Below are positions 34,540-43,952 of a stretch of DNA of 55,341 bases, in pieces; position 1 is the stretch's first letter, and the number at the start of each line of letters is the position of its first letter. The notes under the pieces were generated by a model. That model was not told where the DNA came from. It did not search any database and saw only the letters and a program-made list of their open reading frames with translations. This stretch comes from Candidatus Saccharimonadota bacterium (GTDB lineage Bacteria; Patescibacteriota; Saccharimonadia; Saccharimonadales; Saccharimonadaceae). Where the stretch lies: the NCBI GenBank assembly GCA_017512045.1, contig JAFWHE010000004.1, positions 1-55,341 on the forward strand, written 5' to 3'. The translations under genes were made by a program, and so were the position numbers.

Positions 34540-35568
34540 TTACTGCGCTATCTCTTCTAGCTCTATGTATTCCTTGATTTTCCCGTCATCTTTCAGCTGG
34601 TTGAAGCGCTTTTCTAACTCCGTAAAAGGTATCCCCAGAGATACATACGATACTTTAGCATCGGATTTATCTACTAGTTTCAAGATGTAATAATAATCGC
34701 CATTCTGAGATACGAACGGCTCAGAAATCTCTCCTGGCGCCATATTATATGCCCTAGAGGAACGACCTCCATCTACATTCTTCACATCTATCAGCTCTCC
34801 CGTCTCCTCATATTCAAGATTAAGGGTTTCTGCTACCGCGTGGAAATCGCCACCGTTCTCTGCTAACATTTGCTTAGCTTTCTCTATATTGTCGGTAGCC
34901 GTAGTATCAATCTTCTTTGATACTTCTACTTCCGTCAAAGAAAGAAATAGCATCCGCTGATATTCTTCCTTACTCAGGCCAAAATTATCCTTTAATACCT
35001 TTAGGAAGCTCTCTTCACTACGCTCCGTACCACCAATCTTTAGATGTTCATCAAATGCCTTATCAACCTGACCTTTATCTACGCTAATGCCCATTTCTTT
35101 GGCTAATTTTTGTGCATAAGTGTATTTCTCTGCCTCAGTCAATGCGGTTCTCTTGTAGAACTTTTGGATACTCTCCGTATCGCCCTCTTCTTCATCGGAA
35201 GAACCGTTTTGCTGTTCTACTGGCATAATGCTACTACGATAAATCATTAGATAATCACTATATCTCGCTCTTTCTCCATCCACATTAGCCACCGGAATTG
35301 GAACGACTGTAGTTAAACGATAAAGGATATCGCTAGTGCTTTGGCTCTTATACAAAGAAACCCAACCGAATACCGCTACTCCTATTAATGCAAGAAATGC
35401 AATCGCAATCGTGATAAACACCAAGCGGTGCTTCGCAAACTGCATCGGATATTTAAACTTCCGTCCTTGCGCTAGAATCTCTTCACGCCGTTCTTCTAAC
35501 TTCTCTTTCTCTGTCTTGTGTATCGGCTTGGAAGTCTTGCTCTTGATTTTCTTTAATACTTTTGCCAT
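34540..35568 (-). CDS. Membrane-anchored SurA/PrsA-like foldase
   Basis: 342 aa. Basic N-terminus, one membrane helix (LVFITIAIAFLALIGVAVFGWV), then an exported chain. A SurA-N-like helical part surrounds a later segment resembling a parvulin rotamase (MAPGEISEPFVSQNGDYYYILKLVDK, written in part). It would help fold exported proteins such as the surface proteins here. TATAAT lies 11 nt before the ATG. Parvulin catalytic residues are not fully conserved, so activity is uncertain. Confidence 0.78.
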   Translation of the reverse strand: MAKVLKKIKSKTSKPIHKTEKEKLEERREEILAQGRKFKYPMQFAKHRLVFITIAIAFLALIGVAVFGWVSLYKSQSTSDILYRLTTVVPIPVANVDGERARYSDYLMIYRSSIMPVEQQNGSSDEEEGDTESIQKFYKRTALTEAEKYTYAQKLAKEMGISVDKGQVDKAFDEHLKIGGTERSEESFLKVLKDNFGLSKEEYQRMLFLSLTEVEVSKKIDTTATDNIEKAKQMLAENGGDFHAVAETLNLEYEETGELIDVKNVDGGRSSRAYNMAPGEISEPFVSQNGDYYYILKLVDKSDAKVSYVSLGIPFTELEKRFNQLKDDGKIKEYIELEEIAQ

Positions 35569-35585
35569 TTTATTATTCTATTATA

Positions 35586-36080
35586 TCATCCCTGGCTTTC
35601 TTCCGCCATCTTTATTGCGTTTTGTAATCTATTATGGATCTTTTCTGGCTTTGGCACCTGAGAAATAATTAAATCACCCACCCCCGTCTGAATTAATATT
35701 GTTCCATAGCCAGAAATTCCAGCCAACATGCCGGGAGTGCTAACTGACACACTCTGGATTTTATCCAATCCCAAATCCACAATGGACTTCTTGAACAGTC
35801 CTTTTTGGATAATCTGGCGGATACGCTCATTTGTCACGATATAGATAGAGAAATACCACATCATATAAGCATAGCCCAGCCCTAATAATCCAACTACTAC
35901 ACAACCTATAAACACCCAAAACATCCGTGCGTCATCTTTCCAGAGGAACATCGGGACGATACCGACTGCTATCATAAAAATCAGGAAAAACACCCCTTTC
36001 TTCGCAGTGGAGAAATGCCGACGGAATGTAAAAATTACCTTTTCGCCCTCTCTTTGCCCATCAAAAGATAATTCTGACAT
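35586..36080 (-). CDS. Small PH-domain membrane protein
   Basis: 164 aa. Two helices (KGVFFLIFMIAVGIVPMFLW and VFIGCVVVGLLGLGYAYMMW) then the bPH_2 core IYIVTNERIRQIIQKGLF and VDLGLDKIQSVSVSTPGM. It belongs to the same general family as 22594-23268 but is shorter. The gene ends 17 bp before the foldase start, so they may be co-transcribed. Confidence 0.82.
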   Translation of the reverse strand: MSELSFDGQREGEKVIFTFRRHFSTAKKGVFFLIFMIAVGIVPMFLWKDDARMFWVFIGCVVVGLLGLGYAYMMWYFSIYIVTNERIRQIIQKGLFKKSIVDLGLDKIQSVSVSTPGMLAGISGYGTILIQTGVGDLIISQVPKPEKIHNRLQNAIKMAEESQG

Positions 36081-36084
36081 AATT

Positions 36085-36624
36085 TTATCTAGTATATTTC
36101 TCGTTTAAGTCGGAGTAATCATATAGCTCATCTTCAGAGAACCAAAGAGCAAGTTCTTTTTTAGCTTCGTCTGGAGTAGCAGAAGCGTGAACTAGATTAG
36201 GCACGCCCATCTTCTTTGCATCAGAATAACCATAGCTCATGTGTGCGAAATCACCGCGAATGGTGCCCATATCAGCGGATTTTGGCTCAGTAGGGCCAAC
36301 AATCTTGCGAACTAGAGGAATCGCTTCAATACCTTCTAAACATATTGCGATTACAGGGCCAGTCATCATATATTGAACATTGTAACGGAAGATATCTTCG
36401 CCATGACGAGTAATCATCTGACCGACGTCTTCATAATGCTTGTAATACAAATCTTCTCCTGGCATGACCATTTTCATGCCAACAATCTTCAAACCAACGC
36501 GCTCAAAACGGTGGATAATCTCACCTACAATACCACGCTGAACTGCATCAGGCTTTAATACAACAAGACTCCTCTGGATGAGGTCTTTTTCTTTGCCACT
36601 AGATTTTTTAGCTTTCTCTGCCAT
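36085..36624 (-). CDS. ndk: Nucleoside diphosphate kinase with insertion and C-terminal extension
   Basis: Transfers phosphate among NTPs and NDPs through a phospho-His. SLVVLKPDAVQRG and PNLVHASATPDEA (catalytic His) are clear. At 179 aa it exceeds the usual ~140. There is an extra segment before the active-site His (AHMSYGYSDAKKMG) and a tail DELYDYSDLNEKYTR. ATG 36624 has an AAAGGAG site; the longer frame is not supported. Confidence 0.93.
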   Translation of the reverse strand: MAEKAKKSSGKEKDLIQRSLVVLKPDAVQRGIVGEIIHRFERVGLKIVGMKMVMPGEDLYYKHYEDVGQMITRHGEDIFRYNVQYMMTGPVIAICLEGIEAIPLVRKIVGPTEPKSADMGTIRGDFAHMSYGYSDAKKMGVPNLVHASATPDEAKKELALWFSEDELYDYSDLNEKYTR

Positions 36625-36782
36625 AAAAACTCCTTTATAACTTCTCTCTATTATATCATAGCGACAAGGAAATTCGGTAATATCTTTCCGTGGGAACACT
36701 TAAGGCCGTTTGCCCAAGCCTATACCCCTCGGATGGACATTGCCAAGAATTTCCACTCATCGTAACGTGTTATAATTAGGAT

Positions 36783-37724
36783 ATGAAAGACGTTTATGTT
36801 ATAGACTTGATTCAAGATTTTCTGGAACACGTGGAGATAGAAAAAGGGCGCTCGCTTAACACCGTGCGGAATTATGAACTATACCTTAATCGCTTTTATG
36901 AAATATGCTCAGAAGACCTCAATCATGAGATGAAACCAGCCGACATAGATGCAGAAATGTTACGCAAATACCGACTAAAATTGAACCGGCACGAGGATGA
37001 GCATCATCACCGCCTCACTCCACAAACTCAGGCATATCATCTAATCGCCCTACGTGGCTTCCTGAAATATCTCGCCCGTCGCCAAATAAAATCCTTGGAC
37101 CCATCTCTGGTAGATTTACCAAAAACTCACCGTCCACAGGTCACATTTCTGCATTATGACGAGGTGCAAGCAATGCTGGATGAGATAGACCTAGATACAG
37201 AAACTGGTCTCAGGGATAGAGCGATTATAGAACTACTGTTTTCTGGCGGCCTGCGCGTATCGGAGCTTTGCAATCTAAATCGTGATGATATTAATCTAGA
37301 AAGAAAAGAATTCGTAGTACGCGGAAAAGGCAGCAAAGACCGACCGATTTTTATAGACGATTCCGCTGCTAGTAGAGTGAAGGATTATCTTTGTGCTCGT
37401 CATGACAGTTTACCAGCACTATTTCTCAATAATAGTAGAAACCACGGTGAGACGGATACCAAGGGTGACTACCGCCGCCTCACTCCACGCAGCATCCAGA
37501 GAATCATAGAAAAATATACCAGGGCAGCTGGCATCACGAAGCATGTCACTCCACATACTCTACGTCATAGCTTTGCGACCGATCTCCTTATGAACGGCGC
37601 GGATTTGCGCTCTGTCCAATCCCTTCTCGGTCACAGCGACATCTCCACCACCCAAATCTATACCCACATCACCGACACCCATCTAAAAGACATCCACAAG
37701 AAATACCATTCAGAGACAAACTAG
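36783..37724 (+). CDS. xer: Tyrosine recombinase of XerC/XerD type
   Basis: Chromosome-dimer-type site-specific recombinase. SAM-like N-domain (DLIQDFLEHVEIEKGRSLNTVRNY) and catalytic domain with Arg in GGLRVSELCNL, Lys in RGKGSKDRP, HTLRHSFA, LGHSDI and the nucleophile Tyr in QIYTH. 313 aa. It is likely the housekeeping Xer protein. It is also the only recombinase in the window that could act on the inverted cassettes 29 kb away, which is speculative. Leaderless: TATAAT (36771-36776) is 6 nt from the ATG. Confidence 0.94.
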   Translation: MKDVYVIDLIQDFLEHVEIEKGRSLNTVRNYELYLNRFYEICSEDLNHEMKPADIDAEMLRKYRLKLNRHEDEHHHRLTPQTQAYHLIALRGFLKYLARRQIKSLDPSLVDLPKTHRPQVTFLHYDEVQAMLDEIDLDTETGLRDRAIIELLFSGGLRVSELCNLNRDDINLERKEFVVRGKGSKDRPIFIDDSAASRVKDYLCARHDSLPALFLNNSRNHGETDTKGDYRRLTPRSIQRIIEKYTRAAGITKHVTPHTLRHSFATDLLMNGADLRSVQSLLGHSDISTTQIYTHITDTHLKDIHKKYHSETN

Positions 37725-37749
37725 AGATCCTATGGTATAATATGTCTGT

Positions 37750-37825
37750 GGCTCGGTAGCTCAATGGATAGAGCAGCTCCGTCCTAAGGAGAAGGTTGTG
37801 AGTTCGACTCTCGCCCGGGCTACCA
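37750..37825 (+). tRNA. tRNA-Arg (CCT)
   Basis: Anticodon loop GTCCTAA gives CCT, reading AGG; CCA encoded. TATAAT at 37736-37741. The last 6 nt of the tRNA overlap the end of the convergent prepilin peptidase gene. Confidence 0.94.
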
Positions 37826-38677
37826 AAGAAGTTTCATCAACCAGTCTTTGAGAAAGAATACTGCCACAAATGCAATTATCAGAAATGGACCAAAGTAGAT
37901 CTTGCTACTCTTGGTCTTTATTTTTTGAATAATGCCATAGATGCTGGCTATGAAATTAGATAGGAACAATACCATCAGAGCGAGCCACCAGTGCCCCAGA
38001 ATAATTGCAATTGGTAGAGCTAGCAACCAATCTCCTCCACCCACTAGTTTTTCATCAGAAATGATATAAAGCAAGAAATATACTCCAGCCAAAATAGCGA
38101 TGGAGCCAATCAGCTCTAGTAAGAACAGCCCCATCTCGAAGTTGCCATTCATCGCTAGGCTAATGGCCCGCACCCCCGCATATATGACCGCTACAATATT
38201 AAGCACTACAAGCAAGACGGTTGGCAATTTCCCCCATTTCCCATCATACACTGCCAAAATCCACATGATAGTTAACACAATTACTAGAATCAATATCAGA
38301 CAAAGCGACAATATTTGCTTCCAGCCAACTCCACCGACAGCAGTGATTTCTGGCCAAACTAGCCAACCTACCCCTAAAAAGACCAGTCCGAGCGATATTT
38401 CTGACAGAATTTCTGCTACACCAATTTTCTTACCACATTTCTTGCATCTACCCCTCTGGACGAGCCAAGAGAAAACTGGGATATTCTCCACTGCACTCAG
38501 CTGATGCCCACAAGACAAGCATAGTGACCTCTTACCAATGGTTTTACCACCAGCAGTCCGTTTCCCTAACTCTTTATATCTAAATCGCCAAGCTTGACAA
38601 CACGCAAAGCTCCCCAATACCGCACCAAACGCAAAAAACAGTATTAAAAGAATTATTTTCATAATTACAAAATCCAT
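37820..38677 (-). CDS. pilD: Type IV prepilin peptidase (A24 aspartic protease)
   Basis: Cleaves prepilins and methylates the new N-terminus. N-terminal domain GAVLGSFACCQAWRFR with a zinc-type pair of CxxC motifs (CLSCG, CKKCG), then six or more helices with the aspartates in AVYDGKWGKLP and GGGDWLL. 285 aa. ATG 38677 is 6 nt after TATAAT (38684-38689). Its TAG stop lies within the 3' end of tRNA-Arg. It faces a prepilin gene just upstream. Confidence 0.92.
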   Translation of the reverse strand: MDFVIMKIILLILFFAFGAVLGSFACCQAWRFRYKELGKRTAGGKTIGKRSLCLSCGHQLSAVENIPVFSWLVQRGRCKKCGKKIGVAEILSEISLGLVFLGVGWLVWPEITAVGGVGWKQILSLCLILILVIVLTIMWILAVYDGKWGKLPTVLLVVLNIVAVIYAGVRAISLAMNGNFEMGLFLLELIGSIAILAGVYFLLYIISDEKLVGGGDWLLALPIAIILGHWWLALMVLFLSNFIASIYGIIQKIKTKSSKIYFGPFLIIAFVAVFFLKDWLMKLLW

Positions 38678-38691
38678 ATGTTTATTATACC

Positions 38692-38723
38692 AAAAGTCCC
38701 CTCTCATACGAAAGGGGGCTTTT
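38692..38723 (-). terminator. Terminator after the pilin gene
   Basis: Imperfect stem (AAAAG-CCCC against GGGG-CTTTT) between the pilin gene and the pilD promoter. Confidence 0.65.
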
Positions 38724-38783
38724 AGCTTTTTCTGGTTTTTGTTTTAAACAAATTCCAGTTTTGCGACGATCGGAAGGGAGAGA

Positions 38784-39425
38784 TTAAATCTCACCGCAGT
38801 AGTAACCAGCACCTTCAAGCTTGTAAACAAATGCAATCTTGCGAGAAGAGCCACTAGAAGATTCTGCCACTGTACCTTCATCTGTACCACAGATAGCACC
38901 GTGATAAACGTGAATGATGTAATCAACCTTTGGATTACCAGTGACACCAGCAAATGGAGAAACCATGTCGCTATCACCACTAGCATTAGGATAACCATGG
39001 TCTGCTACGCCATATGGAGTACCACCTGGATCAGTAAAGTCATCATTAGCTGCCCACATATAAGTATTAAGGAATGTTACCCAATCACCAGTATCAATTG
39101 TATCATCCCAACCATCGTTATTGGTATTATACTCAGTATTCGCAATTTCTCCAGCATTGTCTGAAGTAGTGATGTAAACACCAGTTGGGTTAGCATCTTT
39201 CTTTACAGCATTGTTAGGCACTTTGCCACGGTTATTAGATTGATATTGTTGCAACTGCGAAGCAAAGCGGCCGAGATCATTCTTGCGCTGTGTATCCCTC
39301 TGAGAACGCTGCAAAGCAGGCAGAGCAGTGAACACCATCAAGAAAATAAGACCGGCAATCGCGAGCACCAACACGACCTCGATGATCGTAAAGCCTTTTT
39401 TTGAATTTGTTAGATTTTTTGGCAT
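38784..39425 (-). CDS. Type IV pilin
   Basis: 213 aa. Short Lys-rich leader and processing site KGFTIIEVVLVLAIAGLIFLM, Glu5 conserved. The mature globular region has a long helix (RDTQRKNDLGRFASQLQQYQS) and a terminal disulphide pair (CGTDEG...YYCGEI). It sits beside pilD and is probably a major pilin or pseudopilin. A GAGAGGA site precedes the ATG, with TATAAC about 65 nt upstream. Confidence 0.9.
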   Translation of the reverse strand: MPKNLTNSKKGFTIIEVVLVLAIAGLIFLMVFTALPALQRSQRDTQRKNDLGRFASQLQQYQSNNRGKVPNNAVKKDANPTGVYITTSDNAGEIANTEYNTNNDGWDDTIDTGDWVTFLNTYMWAANDDFTDPGGTPYGVADHGYPNASGDSDMVSPFAGVTGNPKVDYIIHVYHGAICGTDEGTVAESSSGSSRKIAFVYKLEGAGYYCGEI

Positions 39426-39578
39426 AGATTCCTCTCTTATAGCGTGGCATTGTCGCCTTAGTTAATAAATACGCTTATACTTATGTTATAACACTAATTT
39501 CAAAAAATCAAGTAGTTTATGCTAAAAAACGCCAAAAATGTGGAAAAATAAGATACTTTTTCTGTTATAATAGTGTCT

Positions 39579-40343
39579 ATGAGTAAAGAGAAGAAAAAAG
39601 TTATTTCCGACTATAACGGCTACGATTACAAGAAGATTTTTTGGGAAGATGCTGATCGCAAATATGAAGATATGGCAGACCGTATGGCTATTCGCAAACT
39701 TTTACCTAAGGATATGCGCAAGTTCGTTGACATCGCTGGTGGCTATGGGAGATTAGCCGATGAATACATACCTCGTGCCAAGGATGCTACATTATTTGAT
39801 TACAGTCAGACAGAGCTAGACCAGGCTAAGGAGCAGTACGGCAAAAAGTTACATACCGTCCAAGGTGATATCTATAACTTGCCATTCAAAGACGGTGAAT
39901 TTTCTACCCTCTTGATGGTGCGTGCCACTCATCACTTCAAGGATATGGATAAGGTTCTAGCAGAGTTATACCGTATTTTAGAGCCAGGTGGCATTGCTGT
40001 AATAGAAGTTGCTAATAAGAAGACTCTGCCTCGCATGATGCGCTACTGGCGTGGCAAAACTGATATCTCCCCATTTGATCACAGCGTAGCTAATCTCGCC
40101 GATGTAGACAAAGACGGATTTTATAATTACCATCCAAAATACATGGAGAACTTATTTAGGAAAACTGGTTTCAAGATTGGGAAAGTTCTCTCTGTCTCTA
40201 ATTTCCGCTCTGCCAAGATGAAAAAAGTCTTTGGTAATAAGAATCTTATCCGTATGGAAAAGGTCGCCCAAAAGACTCTCGCCCCTGTGCGCTTCGCACC
40301 GAGTATTTATTACAAACTAGAAAAACCTAGCGCTACAAAATAA
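39579..40343 (+). CDS. Class I SAM-dependent methyltransferase
   Basis: 254 aa. Glycine-rich SAM motif DIAGGYGRLADEY, acidic residue in ATLFDYSQTELD, and VQGDIYNLPFKDGEFSTLLMVRATHHF, the usual Methyltransf_11 pattern. The substrate is unknown. The start is ATG 39579 (TATAAT 39566-39571, 7 nt gap); a GTG six bases further upstream would be too close to the -10. Convergent with murJ. Confidence 0.85.
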   Translation: MSKEKKKVISDYNGYDYKKIFWEDADRKYEDMADRMAIRKLLPKDMRKFVDIAGGYGRLADEYIPRAKDATLFDYSQTELDQAKEQYGKKLHTVQGDIYNLPFKDGEFSTLLMVRATHHFKDMDKVLAELYRILEPGGIAVIEVANKKTLPRMMRYWRGKTDISPFDHSVANLADVDKDGFYNYHPKYMENLFRKTGFKIGKVLSVSNFRSAKMKKVFGNKNLIRMEKVAQKTLAPVRFAPSIYYKLEKPSATK

Positions 40344-40350
40344 TCTTTTC

Positions 40351-41976
40351 TTAAATATTGCGGAAAAGGATTTTCTTTACTTTTTCTATGATTGGTTCCA
40401 CTTCTGGTAAATCCAGGAAGTAACCTGATACGACATACGCGACAAATGATAACACTGATATGAGTAAGAACTTTGGCAATGTCGCCAAGATAGATACGTC
40501 TGTAGAACGTAGTGGGAAGAATTTAGCCAGAGAATATGCTACCGCACCAGTGATTACAGATGCAATTAGCATCCTTGCTATTCCTCGATAAAATCCTTTA
40601 CTCAGGATTCTGTGGTGACTACGACGATTCAGTAATGCTAACAAAATCACAATTTCTAGCAATGCACCAATGGACTGCGCATAACCCAGCCCCTCTGGCC
40701 CGAATCCCCACACCGTAAACAAAATCGCTAGCACAGTAGAGAGTCCTACCGCTACAATACTAACAACGAACGGAGTCTTCGTATCTTGACGAGCATAAAA
40801 TCCACGCGATGCAATATGAAACACTGATCGTGCAAAGATTGCCACTACGAGCGTTGCAAGGACTGAGGCAATCAAAGAATCACCGCCATTCTTAATAAAT
40901 GACACTACGTATCCTCTAGCGAAGAATGCAATGATCGCCACTGGCAGAGAAATCCAAATGATAGTCCTCAGGGCTGAACGGAATGTAGCATAGAATTCTT
41001 CTTCTTTCCCCTCGCCCAAATCCTCCGTCATCTTCGGAAAGAAAGCAGTAGAAATCGCCACGCCAATCAAATTCACTGGCATCTGATGAAGAGATGTCGC
41101 CTGCTGAAAACTGCGCATCGCACCTGCACCCATCCTAGAAGAGAGATTGGTATTAACGATAGTATTCACATAATCAATTCCCTGATCTAATGAACGCGCA
41201 GGCAAAAGCCGTAGCACAGAGCGAAAGCCATGATTTTTCCAGTTCACCTTAAACTCATAATCAAAGCCTAGTCCAACTAAACCAACCAAAGATATAATCA
41301 ACTGCAAAATTGCGCCAAATACCACACCGATAGCTACACCCATAATACCACCCTCGAAAATCTGTATCCCAAAGATATTGATACCATTCGTAAAGAAGAC
41401 AATGCCTATCAAAATACCGATATTATACACTGCTGGTGCCAAAGCATAAAAGACAAAACGCCCGACTGCTTGCTGAATAGATGACAATACCGTAGCGATA
41501 GACATCAAAAATGGATTAATCGCAATCACGCGCATCATATTAATAGCAAGAATAGTACCTGGCTCATCCAAGCCTGGGCCGACCACATAGCGCACTAGTG
41601 GGTCAGCAAAGATAATAATCAAGATAGATGCTACAAAAGTAACTACCGCCATCAGATTAAGCAACGAGCTAGATAGTTCCCAAGCTGACTTTTTATTCCC
41701 TGTTACCAAACGTTGATTAAATACCGGGATAAATGATACCGCCAAAGCGCCAGATGTTAGGATGAAGAACATAAAATCTGGAATAGTGAAAGCTGCCGTA
41801 TAAGCATCGATTCCAGTCGGATAAGTGTCCAAATAATACGAGTTTAGTAGCCTATCGCGAAAGATACCGAGCAAAGCCGACACCAGAGTGGAACTCGCCA
41901 AAATCACTGCCGATGCTTTAATAGAAAGCCTGGCATTGGCAAGTGCAACAATAGATTTAAACTTCGGCGCTTTCAT
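40351..41976 (-). CDS. murJ: Lipid II flippase MurJ (MviN family)
   Basis: Flips the lipid-linked peptidoglycan precursor. About 14 hydrophobic helices. Family landmarks are visible: LGIFRDRLL near the start, RSLDQGIDYVNTIVNTNLSSRMGAGA, QMPVNLIGVAISTAFFP and a later RGFYARQDTKTP. 541 aa. TATAAT (41985-41990) is 8 nt from this ATG or 5 nt from a GTG at 41979, both compatible with a leaderless start. Confidence 0.93.
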   Translation of the reverse strand: MKAPKFKSIVALANARLSIKASAVILASSTLVSALLGIFRDRLLNSYYLDTYPTGIDAYTAAFTIPDFMFFILTSGALAVSFIPVFNQRLVTGNKKSAWELSSSLLNLMAVVTFVASILIIIFADPLVRYVVGPGLDEPGTILAINMMRVIAINPFLMSIATVLSSIQQAVGRFVFYALAPAVYNIGILIGIVFFTNGINIFGIQIFEGGIMGVAIGVVFGAILQLIISLVGLVGLGFDYEFKVNWKNHGFRSVLRLLPARSLDQGIDYVNTIVNTNLSSRMGAGAMRSFQQATSLHQMPVNLIGVAISTAFFPKMTEDLGEGKEEEFYATFRSALRTIIWISLPVAIIAFFARGYVVSFIKNGGDSLIASVLATLVVAIFARSVFHIASRGFYARQDTKTPFVVSIVAVGLSTVLAILFTVWGFGPEGLGYAQSIGALLEIVILLALLNRRSHHRILSKGFYRGIARMLIASVITGAVAYSLAKFFPLRSTDVSILATLPKFLLISVLSFVAYVVSGYFLDLPEVEPIIEKVKKILFRNI

Positions 41977-42007
41977 CACTATCTATTATATCACTCCCCC
42001 AAACTAC

Positions 42008-43924
42008 TTAATATAATTTCGCACCAGCTGGAAGGATTGCACCTTTCATTAGTTCCGGAATATCAGCTTCTTCTAAGGTTTCTTTTTCTAGCAATGCTTC
42101 AGCCAGTCTGTCTAGGACCTTCCTATTAGCAACTAAGACCGCTTCTGCTCTAGCCGCTGCCTCATCAGATAATAACTTTATTTCTGAATCAATCAATTCT
42201 GCTGTCTTTTCTGAATATGGCTTACCAGTAGAAATCGTATAATAGCCAGTTTCTGCTTCTGGAAAGACTAGGTTGCGGGTTTTCTTTCCCATACCTTCCT
42301 CAGAAATCATACTCTTTGATAATTCTGCAACATTCTTCAAATCTGACGATGCACCAGTAGTAATCGCGTCTGCACCAAAGACAATCTTCTCTGCAATACG
42401 ACCACCCATCGCACGAGCCAATACATCTTTTAGTTCATAAATATTCTTATAATTACGATCTTCTGGAGGTAAGAACCAAGTTACACCACCAGTCCCACCA
42501 CGTGGGATAATAGTAATCTTGTGCACTGGATCAGAATCTGGCAATACGTGGCCAACTATAGCATGGCCAGCTTCATGGTAGGCGGTAATCTTGCGCTCCT
42601 GATCGGACATTACCTTAGACTTTCTTTCTGGACCAATTGCTACGCGTTCAAAAGCTTCAGTAAGGTCGGCATTGGTGATTTTCTTATGCTCTAGGCGCGC
42701 TGCTGTAATAGCGGCTTCATTAGCGATATTGGCAAGGTCAGCACCAGCGGAGCCAGCAGTCTTGGCAGCTAGCGCATCCAAATTAACATCATCTTCCAGT
42801 GGCTTATTCTTGAAATGAACTTTAAGAATTGCTAAGCGATCTTTCCTCTCTGGTAAGGTGACGTTGACATGGCGGTCAAAACGCCCTGGGCGAAGCAGCG
42901 CCTTATCTAGCATATCTACACGGTTCGTCGCCGCCATTACAATTACGCCAGAATCATTATCGAAACCATCCATTTCTACCAAAATCTGATTAAGTGTCTG
43001 TTCATCCTCTCTGCCAGCACCGCCACGAGCATCACGCTTGTGAGCTACCGCATCAATTTCATCAATAAAGATAATGGCTGGGGCATTTTTCTTCGCCTTG
43101 CTAAACAAATCACGTACACGAGATGCGCCCACACCAACGAACATCTCTGCAAACTCTGAACCAGAAATAGAGAAGAACGGCACATTAGCCTCTCCTGCCA
43201 CAGCGCGCGCCATCAAAGTCTTGCCTGTACCTGGCTCGCCGGCCAACAATACACCACGTGGTATCTTCGCACCTAATTTCTCATATTTTTTCGGATTCTT
43301 TAGGAAATCTACAATTTCCGTCAAATCTTGCTTGGCAGCCTCATTACCAGCCACATCATCAAACTTCACCTTCTTCTTGTCTGGGCCATAGAGCTTAGCC
43401 TTGGCCTTGCCAAAACCCATTGACTGGTTATTCATAGATTGGGCCTGCTTCAGCATAAAGGAGAAAAATATCACTAGAGCAATAATTGGCAAAATAATCA
43501 TCGCAATATCTAGGAATGACCCCCAGAAATCACTCTGTTCGATATATTCTATCTCTGGATACTTTGCCTGGCATTTCGTCAAATCTTCTCCAGACAAATC
43601 TTTACACTGATTAGTCAAACCCTGGTCATACAATGTGCCAGAAGCATCTTTGCGGGAAATTTGAGTTGGCTGGTCTTTGTCTTTTAGCGTAATCTTCAGC
43701 TCAGAACCAGAGACAGTGATTTTCTTTATATTGCCATCTGGGTCATTTGCCCTAGCTACCACATCAGAAATTGGTACTTCCTCTAATTTATTCTGTGGCG
43801 CGACTAAGGCGACACATGCTAGACAAATCAAGATTAATATAAAAACAAAAGATACTCTCCTGGCATTATTGGAAGCATTATTTTTCGTATTCTTTTTCGT
43901 GACATTACTAGTGGGATTTGGCAC
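42008..43924 (-). CDS. ftsH: ATP-dependent zinc metalloprotease FtsH
   Basis: Membrane-bound AAA+ protease. Two N-terminal membrane helices flank a periplasmic-type domain; then [18 protein letters not shown] (Walker A), [13 protein letters not shown] (Walker B), second region of homology [18 protein letters not shown], and the [11 protein letters not shown] zinc site. 638 aa. The start is GTG (residues MPNPTSN) with a clear AAGGAG site. Confidence 0.97.
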   Translation of the reverse strand: MPNPTSNVTKKNTKNNASNNARRVSFVFILILICLACVALVAPQNKLEEVPISDVVARANDPDGNIKKITVSGSELKITLKDKDQPTQISRKDASGTLYDQGLTNQCKDLSGEDLTKCQAKYPEIEYIEQSDFWGSFLDIAMIILPIIALVIFFSFMLKQAQSMNNQSMGFGKAKAKLYGPDKKKVKFDDVAGNEAAKQDLTEIVDFLKNPKKYEKLGAKIPRGVLLAGEPGTGKTLMARAVAGEANVPFFSISGSEFAEMFVGVGASRVRDLFSKAKKNAPAIIFIDEIDAVAHKRDARGGAGREDEQTLNQILVEMDGFDNDSGVIVMAATNRVDMLDKALLRPGRFDRHVNVTLPERKDRLAILKVHFKNKPLEDDVNLDALAAKTAGSAGADLANIANEAAITAARLEHKKITNADLTEAFERVAIGPERKSKVMSDQERKITAYHEAGHAIVGHVLPDSDPVHKITIIPRGGTGGVTWFLPPEDRNYKNIYELKDVLARAMGGRIAEKIVFGADAITTGASSDLKNVAELSKSMISEEGMGKKTRNLVFPEAETGYYTISTGKPYSEKTAELIDSEIKLLSDEAAARAEAVLVANRKVLDRLAEALLEKETLEEADIPELMKGAILPAGAKLY

Positions 43925-43952
43925 TTTTTAACTCCTTTTTTCTTACAATATA

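Noticed and set aside
36660-36770. Possible small RNA (SRP-type) between ndk and xer
   Set aside because: No GGAAGGAAGC-like loop or convincing fold; only the two divergent promoters are supported.
36783-37724. Xer recombinase as integrase of a mobile element in this window
   Set aside because: Standard XerC/D length and motifs, no cargo and no flanking att repeats; more likely housekeeping.
38744-38998. 84-aa minus-strand frame within the pilin gene
   Set aside because: Overlaps the pilin in another frame; no independent evidence.
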